DNA from: an uncultured Chryseolinea sp.
GTDB taxonomy: Bacteria; Bacteroidota; Bacteroidia; Cytophagales; Cyclobacteriaceae
Assembly (NCBI GenBank): GCA_946478915.1
Contig: CAMLER010000403.1
Coordinates: 1-5,255 of the forward strand
Length of the DNA stretch: 5,255 nt
Reading direction: 5' to 3'
Shown: positions 1 through 5,255 of the stretch, one piece after another
Numbering within the stretch: position 1 is the stretch's first letter
Layout: every line of letters starts with the position of its first letter
Notes under the pieces: model-generated
Seen by the model: the letters and a program-made list of their open reading frames with translations, nothing else
Told to the model about the DNA's origin: nothing
Databases searched by the model: none
Made by a program: the position numbers and the translations under genes

Positions 1-1291
1 TTGGTCCAGTCCTGTGGAAGTTTACAGGGCCGGGTTCGAGTTTGGCAACGGATGCTGGGAACCGGCCCAAATTCAACTTCCTGCAGGCGAAATTCAACTG
101 TATATAGCCAACGAGGGTCCCTATACACAAAGTGACGAACAGGAGATAACAATGTTTCGGTCGGTAAACGATGGTGATACATGGTCACCCGGTCAGACAG
201 TAAGTTTTCGAAGTGGTCATCGCGATGGAATGCCGGTTCCACTCTTGTTGAAAAACAAAAACGAAATAATTGTCGCCATCGAGGATAATGGCATAAGTGG
301 AAGGGAGTTTAAGCCTGCTATTATTCGTACTACATTGTCGAACAGTTGGAGCAATGCGCCTGTGTCGGGGTCCAATGGTTGTCGCGAACATCCAATGGCC
401 CCAACCGATTCAATACCAGCCCGAAAGTACGCCGGTGCTCCGTACATACGGCAACTGCCGTCGGGCAATGTCATACTGTCCTATCAAAGCAATGAACGGC
501 GTAAGGATTTCAAATGGGATAGAAGTGATATGATTGTTGCGATCGGAAATTCTGAAGGAAAAAATTTCAATCGAAAGAGTATTCCCTTCTATATTTCCGA
601 CCCTTCTAAAACAGCTTTGTGGAATTCAATTTGTGTTGAAAACGATACGACGCTTATTGCATTAACCTCCACAAACGCTTTCGGTCGAACTGCAGTATGG
701 ATGATTAAGGGTTATTTAATTCCCGAAATCTTTTCATCACGCAGAACCGGTAGTGCAGACGTTGATGCAACGGAGAGTACATCGAGCCAACCCGATGTTT
801 TTATTGGCGGATATGGATCAACACAAGTAAAGATCAACACGTTATGGGATTCAGATGCATTGTATTTAACAGCCGAGGTAAACGATAAAAAAGTTTTTGA
901 TACTTCCGGCGATGTTTCAAGAGATGATGCGATCGGCTTCTATCTAGATCCTAAAAATTTGTCCCTTCAACTTCCTGATGAGAATATTTTTTCGATCATT
1001 GTCACAGCAGGAGGGAAATGTGTTTATAGGCAGGGAAAGGACCGTTCCTGGTCTGATTGGGCTCCAACCGGAATCAAATCATCATCCAAAAGAACTATTA
1101 ACGGATACCAAATACGACTTGCAGTTCCTTGGGCGGCCTTGAAACATCAACCTAAAACCAATGAGCGCATTGGTTTCCACGCAGTGGTGTTCGAAACTTC
1201 AACAGGAAGTCAGCATGACTATATTGAGCCTCTCTCTGGAAATACTACTGATGCACCTTATTCGTGGTCGCCTTTATACTTAATTGATTGA
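1..1291 (+). CDS. Sialidase-fold glycoside hydrolase (GH93-like exo-arabinanase) with C-terminal CBM9-like domain, 5'-truncated
   Basis: The frame is open to the left edge (first full codon at base 2), so the true start and any signal peptide are missing; the GTG at 14 is just an in-frame codon. Numbering from base 2, 429 residues are visible. Residues 1 to about 245 look like blades of a sialidase-type beta-propeller: an Asp-box-like SVNDGDTW at 54-61 (Asn replacing the usual Asp), a WEP motif at 19-21, an RDGMPV stretch, and a second blade reading GAPYIRQLPSGNVILSYQS. This pattern resembles GH93, whose known members release arabinobiose from alpha-1,5-L-arabinan ends. E20, E38 and E94 are conspicuous acidic residues, but I cannot assign the catalytic pair. 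Residues about 251-429 resemble CBM9 (VKINTLWDSDALYLTAEVND, then DDAIGFYLDP, then GYQIRLAVPWAAL), a carbohydrate-binding domain. No T9SS tail follows. The fold is fairly secure; GH93 rather than a GH33-like family rests on weak motif similarity plus the GH43 neighbours. Confidence 0.72.
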   Translation, partial: WSSPVEVYRAGFEFGNGCWEPAQIQLPAGEIQLYIANEGPYTQSDEQEITMFRSVNDGDTWSPGQTVSFRSGHRDGMPVPLLLKNKNEIIVAIEDNGISGREFKPAIIRTTLSNSWSNAPVSGSNGCREHPMAPTDSIPARKYAGAPYIRQLPSGNVILSYQSNERRKDFKWDRSDMIVAIGNSEGKNFNRKSIPFYISDPSKTALWNSICVENDTTLIALTSTNAFGRTAVWMIKGYLIPEIFSSRRTGSADVDATESTSSQPDVFIGGYGSTQVKINTLWDSDALYLTAEVNDKKVFDTSGDVSRDDAIGFYLDPKNLSLQLPDENIFSIIVTAGGKCVYRQGKDRSWSDWAPTGIKSSSKRTINGYQIRLAVPWAALKHQPKTNERIGFHAVVFETSTGSQHDYIEPLSGNTTDAPYSWSPLYLID

Positions 1292-3024
1292 TGATGAAAA
1301 TTTGGGGAGAAATAGTGAGTAAATCATTAATCATTTTCGGAATGATGATTATGGTTGATATTGAGGCGCAGACCTACTCTAATCCAATCAGCGACCTGGC
1401 TGATCCACACATTACATATCACAATGGTCATTATTACCTTACAGGAACAACGGGTTCAAATATTACAATCAGGAAAGCAGCAACTTTAAATTCATTAAAA
1501 TTTGCGCCAGCAATCGAAGCGTTTACCGCGCCGTCGGGCGGACCATGTTGCAATTTCTGGGCTCCCGAGTTGCATCGCATTGACGACGTTTGGTATGTAT
1601 ATTACACGGCGGGTAATAGTCCGGACCTTTCTTCTCAACGCACCTGGGTAATCGAAAATACAGCAGACGATCCCGTTGCAGGCACATGGGTTGACAAAGG
1701 ACAGATCTTTCACCCAAGTGAAAATTTTTGGGCAATTGACGGATCTTTCTTTCAGCTTGGAGATAAGAAATATTTTTCCTGGTCGGGTCACATCGATGGT
1801 ACAAACACCGTGCAGCATATTTTTATTTCCGAAATGAGTGATCCCTGGACTTTGACCGGACCACGCGTGATGATATCAAGTCCCCAATATCTGTGGGAGC
1901 GTAATGGTGAGGTTAATGAAGCACCAACGGCACTGCAGAACAGCAGCAAACTGTTTTTATTCTATTCTGCGTCCGGATGTTGGACTGATGACTACGCCGT
2001 AGGGATGCTTAGTATGGATATCTCTAATGATCCGCTGGATCCATCTTCCTGGACAAAATCACCAAATCCGGTCTTCGTCAGCAATTCGTCCGCATCTGCA
2101 TATGGACCAGGCCACAATGCTTTCTTTTCATCTCCCGATGGAACAGAAATTTGGAATACATATCATGCGACAACGGTATCGGCAGGCGCATGCGATTACA
2201 GCAGGACGACTCGCGCGCAGATGATACGGTGGAATGCTGACGGAACGCCAAACCTGGGACAGCCTGTATTAGCCGGCGAAGAATTCGATGCACCTTCGGG
2301 CGAAATAGATATGCCTGTATCTGAGCTGTTAAAAAATTATACCTATAAGCTGGTATCAAGAGGAAATGGGAAAGTACTTAGTGTCGGAGAATGTTCGCCG
2401 TCACTTGGCGCTAATGCCATACAATCCGATTGGTCAGGTAAGGACTGTCAACGGTGGAATATTCAGGCAACAGATGATGGCTATTTCGTTCTTACATCTG
2501 TTCGCGGTGGTCTGGCCTTGGATGTGGCCGGTTGTTCAACAGATGAGATGGCCAACGTTCACATGTGGGCGCCAAATGGTGCGCACTGCCAGCAGTGGAA
2601 GGTCGAGGAGCTTGAAAATGGATATTACAGACTGGTTGCGCGGAATAGTAATAAAGCATTGACTGTATTATCGAATTCAGGTGGCAATATCCTGCAACAG
2701 ACTTGGTCGGAGTCCGATAATCAACAATGGAGCATCGAAGAGGCAGAAGAAGTCGTTAAGTCGAAAGAAAAGAATCCTAGTTCAGGAATTGCTGTTTTTC
2801 CTAATCCGGCGAAAAATGCTTTTACCATTTCTGAAGTATCCTCCGAAGCCGTCGTCATGGAAGTTGTTTTGTGCGACTTACTTTCAAGGGTTGTATATCA
2901 AGGTGTTGGGACATCGGACAATTCCGTGTTTGTCGACACCAAAGACCTTGCATCAGGAATCTACTTGCTGCATATTAAGACAAACCAGAAAGAGTTAACA
3001 ACCAAAATAATAATTGAGAAATGA
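1291..3024 (+). CDS. Secreted GH43 (subfamily 26-like) exo-alpha-1,5-L-arabinofuranosidase with ricin-type lectin domain and T9SS sorting tail
   Basis: A 577-residue modular enzyme, predicted to cleave arabinose from alpha-1,5-arabinan at the cell surface. Order: signal peptide 1-26 (hydrophobic SLIIFGMMIMV, cut before Q27); GH43 five-bladed propeller about 28-345; ricin B-like beta-trefoil about 349-484 with three QxW motifs (Q387, Q434, Q478); short Lys/Glu linker; T9SS type A sorting domain about 501-577 (FPNP at 503-506, ending in a TTKIIIEK strand). The GH43 triad is intact: base D38 (ADP), pKa-modulating D150 (WAIDGS), acid E210 (VNEAP). The metal-site His is H275 (GPGHN). Triad spacing of 112 and 60 fits the GH43_26 exo-arabinofuranosidases. 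I chose ATG 1291, which overlaps the upstream TGA by one base, as at the 5089 start. TTG 1288 would also be open, and GTG 1315 follows a GGGGAGA stretch, giving 569 residues. C86-C87 form an unusual vicinal pair absent from the two paralogues. Substrate is inferred; the fold and tail are clear. Confidence 0.88.
   Translation: MMKIWGEIVSKSLIIFGMMIMVDIEAQTYSNPISDLADPHITYHNGHYYLTGTTGSNITIRKAATLNSLKFAPAIEAFTAPSGGPCCNFWAPELHRIDDVWYVYYTAGNSPDLSSQRTWVIENTADDPVAGTWVDKGQIFHPSENFWAIDGSFFQLGDKKYFSWSGHIDGTNTVQHIFISEMSDPWTLTGPRVMISSPQYLWERNGEVNEAPTALQNSSKLFLFYSASGCWTDDYAVGMLSMDISNDPLDPSSWTKSPNPVFVSNSSASAYGPGHNAFFSSPDGTEIWNTYHATTVSAGACDYSRTTRAQMIRWNADGTPNLGQPVLAGEEFDAPSGEIDMPVSELLKNYTYKLVSRGNGKVLSVGECSPSLGANAIQSDWSGKDCQRWNIQATDDGYFVLTSVRGGLALDVAGCSTDEMANVHMWAPNGAHCQQWKVEELENGYYRLVARNSNKALTVLSNSGGNILQQTWSESDNQQWSIEEAEEVVKSKEKNPSSGIAVFPNPAKNAFTISEVSSEAVVMEVVLCDLLSRVVYQGVGTSDNSVFVDTKDLASGIYLLHIKTNQKELTTKIIIEK
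2335..2742 (+). repeat. Threefold internal protein repeat (ricin-type beta-trefoil) within the GH43 gene
   Basis: Three subdomains of about 45 residues each end in a Q-x-W motif: CQRWNI (W389), CQQWKV (W436) and NQQWSI (W480). The first two each carry a Cys pair 18 residues apart (C368/C386 and C415/C433), expected to form one disulphide per subdomain. The third has neither Cys. Domains of this kind (CBM13) bind sugars at up to three sites. The repeat is recognisable in protein only, not as a DNA repeat. Confidence 0.85.
3021..3024 (+). other. ATGA stop-start overlap between two GH43 genes
   Basis: The ATG of the third gene and the TGA of the second share four bases. Two other junctions (1289-1293 and 5087-5091) read TGATG with a one-base overlap. 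Overlaps of this kind usually mean co-transcription and coupled translation, so the genes are read here as a single operon. No strong ribosome binding site precedes any of these starts. Confidence 0.8.
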
Positions 3025-4028
3025 AGAGGTTGATGTTTTATTTTTTTGTTGTCGCGGGGTACGGTGGTTTCAGTCAATCCACCTTCACCAACCCGTTGCT
3101 AAATTCAGGGGCAGATCCGTGGGTCATTTACAAAGATGGATACTATTATTATACCAATACGCTTGGAAATAAGATCAGTCTTCGGAGAACAAAACATCTA
3201 CATAAACTCAAAGAAGCTACCCCTGTGACGGTGTGGAGCCCTCCAAAAACCGGCCCCAATTCGAAGGCAATATGGGCACCCGAGCTCCATTTCCTCGATG
3301 GAAAATGGTATCTGTATTATACTGCAACTGATGTTAACAACGATGGCGATGCTTCACGATTTGTCTTTGTCCTGGAGAACAAATCGCCAGACCCAATGAA
3401 AGGAGTATGGACCGACAGGGGTAAGGTTAATACACAGTATTCCGGTCTTGATGGATCTGTATTCGAGCACCAGGGTAACCGTTATTTCTTGTATTCAGCA
3501 TATGTCGGACCACAAAGCGTATTAATCATATCAAAGATGAAAAACCCCTGGACATTATCCGATCAACAGGTTCAAATCGCCAAGCCAGATAAAGAATGGG
3601 AAAAATTTGGCGGAAGACAAATCCTGGAAGGACCCCAATTTCTTACTAAGGATGGCGGTAAAGTGTTCATTGTATATTCCGCCAGTGCTTGTTGGGCCGA
3701 CGAATATTCACTGGGGCTACTTACGGCCAATGGAAATTCTGACCTGATGAAAACATCTTCCTGGACCAAATCTCCCCACCCCGTTTTTCACCAATCGGCG
3801 GAAAATAGTGTTTATGCACCAGGTCACAATTCGTTCTTCAAATCACCGGACGGAAAGGAATATTGGATATTATACCATGCCAACGCAGGACCGGGCCAAG
3901 GGTGTGATCATCGGCGATCACCTCGCATGCAACAGTTCTATTGGAAAAAAGATGGTACACCGGATTTTGGAACTCCGGTCAAGATCACTGAAAGTCTACA
4001 CGCACCATCGTCATTTGAAAACAAGTAA
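3021..4028 (+). CDS. Single-domain GH43 (subfamily 26-like) enzyme, divergent paralogue, probably periplasmic
   Basis: A 335-residue GH43 protein with signal peptide 1-18 (MKRLMFYFFVVAGYGGFS, cut before Q19) followed directly by the propeller, with no lectin domain and no T9SS tail, so a periplasmic location is likely. The start ATG overlaps the previous stop as ATGA, suggesting translational coupling. The triad is present: base D32 (GADPW), D144 (GLDGS) and E203 (ILEGP), spaced 112 and 59. The metal-site H269 lies in APGHN. Its surround differs from both neighbours: WAIDGS has become GLDGS, the Asn before the catalytic Glu is Leu, and the WSGW/WSGH strand is YSAY at 158-161, followed by a loop about three residues shorter. 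Catalysis should be retained, but binding of the terminal arabinose or neighbouring sugar may have changed. By family it should be an alpha-L-arabinofuranosidase; its exact substrate is less certain than for the next gene. Confidence 0.88.
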   Translation: MKRLMFYFFVVAGYGGFSQSTFTNPLLNSGADPWVIYKDGYYYYTNTLGNKISLRRTKHLHKLKEATPVTVWSPPKTGPNSKAIWAPELHFLDGKWYLYYTATDVNNDGDASRFVFVLENKSPDPMKGVWTDRGKVNTQYSGLDGSVFEHQGNRYFLYSAYVGPQSVLIISKMKNPWTLSDQQVQIAKPDKEWEKFGGRQILEGPQFLTKDGGKVFIVYSASACWADEYSLGLLTANGNSDLMKTSSWTKSPHPVFHQSAENSVYAPGHNSFFKSPDGKEYWILYHANAGPGQGCDHRRSPRMQQFYWKKDGTPDFGTPVKITESLHAPSSFENK

Positions 4029-4051
4029 CTAAAACTGAAAGCCAGAATGAT
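4029..4051 (+). other. Short intergenic spacer, the only gap in the operon
   Basis: Twenty-three A-rich bases separate the TAA of one GH43 gene from the ATG of the next. They hold no inverted repeat that would act as a terminator and no convincing promoter. The only purine stretch that might help ribosome binding is a weak GAAAG. Initiation from an A-rich leader without strong Shine-Dalgarno pairing is usual in Bacteroidota. Read-through transcription is expected. Confidence 0.6.
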
Positions 4052-5089
4052 ATGATGAAAGCCCGATTCAATTTTATTTTTGCCTTAACTGCTTTAAGTT
4101 TTTCGGCATTAGGGCAGGATACTTTTACAAACCCCTTATTACCGTCGGGAGCTGATCCATGGAGCATACATAAGGATGGATATTACTATTACACCAATAC
4201 ATTGGGTGATCGGATAGATATTTGGAAAACGGAGAGTCTGGCAAATCTGAAAACTGCTGAGCGAAAGACCATATGGACTCCACCGCAAGGTACACTCTAT
4301 TCAAAGGGTATTTGGGCGCCGGAGATTCATTTCATAAAAGGAAAATGGTACGTCTATTTTGCCGCCGACGATGGAAAAAATGAAAACCATCGATTGTATG
4401 TTCTGGAAAATGCATCAGCCAACCCGTTGGAAGGCGAATGGACATTCAAAGGAAAGATCTCTGATCCGTCAGACAAATGGGCGATTGATGGTTCAGTGTT
4501 TAGTCATAAGAAAAAAATGTACATGGTGTGGTCAGGTTGGGAGGGCGACACGAATGGACGCCAGGACTTGTATATAGCGAGGTTGAAAAATCCCTGGACG
4601 ATCAAAGGAGAGCGGGTAAAGATTTCGCAGCCCGACCTTCAATGGGAACGACACGGCGATCTAAATGACCCTGACAATCCTCCACATGTTGCCGTGAATG
4701 AAGGACCACAAGTGCTGCAGCATAAGGATAAATTTTTTATAATTTATTCAGCGAGTGGATGCTGGACAGATTTTTACGCGCTTGGAATGCTTATTACTTC
4801 AAGCAAAAGTAATTTGATGGATGCTGCGTCATGGAAAAAACATTCGCAGCCCGTATTTAAACAATCCGCAGAAAATAGCGTGTACGCTCCGGGACATAAT
4901 TCATTTTTTAAATCGCCCGACGGGAAGGAGGATTGGATCCTGTACCACGCAAACAGCGAGCCAGATCAAGGTTGTGGAAGACAACGCTCGCCCCGTGCGC
5001 AGAAATTTACCTGGGGTTCCGACGGACTGCCGATGTTTGGTGAACCTGTAAAGGAAGGTGAGGTTCTATTAGTCCCATCCGAAAAGTGA
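4052..5089 (+). CDS. Single-domain GH43 (subfamily 26-like) exo-alpha-1,5-L-arabinofuranosidase, probably periplasmic
   Basis: A 345-residue enzyme with signal peptide 1-21 (hydrophobic FIFALTALSFSALG, cut before Q22) and then one GH43 propeller to the C-terminus. It lacks a lectin domain and a sorting tail. All family landmarks are present: base D35 (GADPW), D146 (WAIDGS), acid E217 (VNEGP), WSGW at 160-163 and metal-site H282 (APGHN). This is the pattern of exo-1,5-arabinofuranosidases that release arabinose from arabino-oligosaccharides. About 11 extra residues (DPDNPPHVA region) sit just before the catalytic Glu compared with the upstream lectin-bearing paralogue; the loop may shape the subsites. 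It is closest to the preceding gene: both share TFTNPLL, DGYYYYTNTLG and an identical 23-residue block around the metal-site His. ATG 4052 is followed at once by ATG 4055, and either could start. It probably finishes the breakdown of short arabinans in the periplasm. Confidence 0.9.
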   Translation: MMKARFNFIFALTALSFSALGQDTFTNPLLPSGADPWSIHKDGYYYYTNTLGDRIDIWKTESLANLKTAERKTIWTPPQGTLYSKGIWAPEIHFIKGKWYVYFAADDGKNENHRLYVLENASANPLEGEWTFKGKISDPSDKWAIDGSVFSHKKKMYMVWSGWEGDTNGRQDLYIARLKNPWTIKGERVKISQPDLQWERHGDLNDPDNPPHVAVNEGPQVLQHKDKFFIIYSASGCWTDFYALGMLITSSKSNLMDAASWKKHSQPVFKQSAENSVYAPGHNSFFKSPDGKEDWILYHANSEPDQGCGRQRSPRAQKFTWGSDGLPMFGEPVKEGEVLLVPSEK

Positions 5090-5255
5090 TGAACATGAGG
5101 GGTTTTCTATCTTTGATAATATTTATTCTTCACCACTGTGATGCGCAGTCAACATATACCAATCCCGTATACAATTTAAATTTTCCGGATCCAACAGTAA
5201 TAAGAGGCCACGATGGTTTGTTCTACGCCTATGCAACAAATAGTTCAGTTGGTCC
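5089..5255 (+). CDS. GH43 family enzyme, N-terminal fragment (endo-arabinanase-like), cut by window edge
   Basis: Fifty-five complete codons are visible before the right edge. The ATG at 5089 overlaps the previous TGA by one base; a second ATG lies at 5095. The protein opens with a signal peptide (RGFLSLIIFILHHCDA, cut before Q20), then TYTNPVY and NFPDPTVI, where D34 is the GH43 catalytic base, then DGLFYAYATN, the first propeller strand. The FPDPTVI and FYAYATN wording differs from the GADPW and YYYTNT of the three upstream paralogues and recalls GH43 proteins annotated as arabinan endo-1,5-alpha-L-arabinosidases (subfamilies 4 to 6). The other catalytic residues lie outside the window, so the subfamily is tentative. 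The Cys before the cleavage site sits in LHHC, a poor lipobox, so a soluble secreted or periplasmic protein is more likely than a lipoprotein. Confidence 0.75.
   Translation, partial: MNMRGFLSLIIFILHHCDAQSTYTNPVYNLNFPDPTVIRGHDGLFYAYATNSSVG

Noticed and set aside
14..16. GTG at 14 as the true start of the first gene.
   Set aside because: The frame is open upstream to the edge, there is no signal peptide after the GTG, and the sialidase-type propeller is clearly incomplete at its N-terminus.
1495..1818. Long antisense open frames under the first GH43 (also at 185-474, 2078-2359, 3572-3769 and 3985-4167).
   Set aside because: They lie opposite well-supported coding sequence, have no recognisable domain or start context, and are rich in residues expected from reverse-complement shadow reading.
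2366..2998. Two + strand frames of about 100 codons overlapping the lectin and T9SS regions.
   Set aside because: The host frame there is unmistakable (three QxW motifs and the FPNP sorting tail); the alternative frames show no domain and look like shadows.
4029..4051. A terminator or promoter in the only intergenic gap.
   Set aside because: Twenty-three A-rich bases with no stem-loop, and no recognisable Bacteroidota -7/-33 promoter pair.
5089..5151. A lipoprotein signal in the last gene because of a Cys near the end of the signal peptide.
   Set aside because: The residues before the Cys are LHH, which does not fit a lipobox, whereas DAQ just after it fits signal peptidase I cleavage as in the other three proteins.
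1..5255. The window begins with TTGGTCC and ends with TTGGTCC, which could suggest a terminal repeat or a circular element.
   Set aside because: Seven bases is well within chance, both ends lie inside coding frames, and no other repeat structure is seen near the edges.

Overview
The window looks like part of a carbohydrate-degradation operon from a member of the Bacteroidota. Five genes lie head to tail on the + strand, with gaps or overlaps of -1, -4, +23 and -1 nt. Three things point to this phylum. One protein ends in a type IX secretion (T9SS/Por) sorting domain. All four visible N-terminal signal peptides place a Gln at the predicted cleavage point, the pattern known as the Bacteroidetes 'Q-rule'. 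None of the starts has a strong Shine-Dalgarno sequence. The T9SS tail argues for a Cytophagia, Flavobacteriia, Chitinophagia or Sphingobacteriia-type lineage rather than Bacteroides itself, but the genus cannot be named from this sequence.

Layout: (1) 1-1291 is the 3' part of a sialidase-fold protein, best matched to GH93-type exo-arabinanases, with a C-terminal CBM9-like domain. Its start lies outside the window. (2) 1291-3024 is a GH43 enzyme with a ricin-type beta-trefoil (CBM13-like) and a T9SS tail. (3) 3021-4028 is a single-domain GH43 with a divergent active-site surround. (4) 4052-5089 is a single-domain GH43 with all the usual motifs. (5) 5089-5255 is the first 55 codons of a further GH43, cut by the right edge and of a different, endo-arabinanase-like type. 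No RNA gene, mobile element, CRISPR array, terminator or promoter was recognised, and no non-coding gap exceeds 23 nt.

Working model (inference): the set attacks alpha-1,5-L-arabinan, the side chain of pectin. The GH93-like enzyme would release arabinobiose from chain ends, the GH43_26-like enzymes would release arabinose from arabinan and short oligosaccharides, and the partial fifth gene may supply the endo-acting enzyme. Only the second protein carries an outer-membrane export and anchoring tail plus a lectin domain, so it probably works at the cell surface. The third and fourth would work in the periplasm.

I found no wholly new biological system. The most notable points are the triplication of GH43 with split localisation, the altered active-site surround of the third gene, and the enzyme-specific loop changes.
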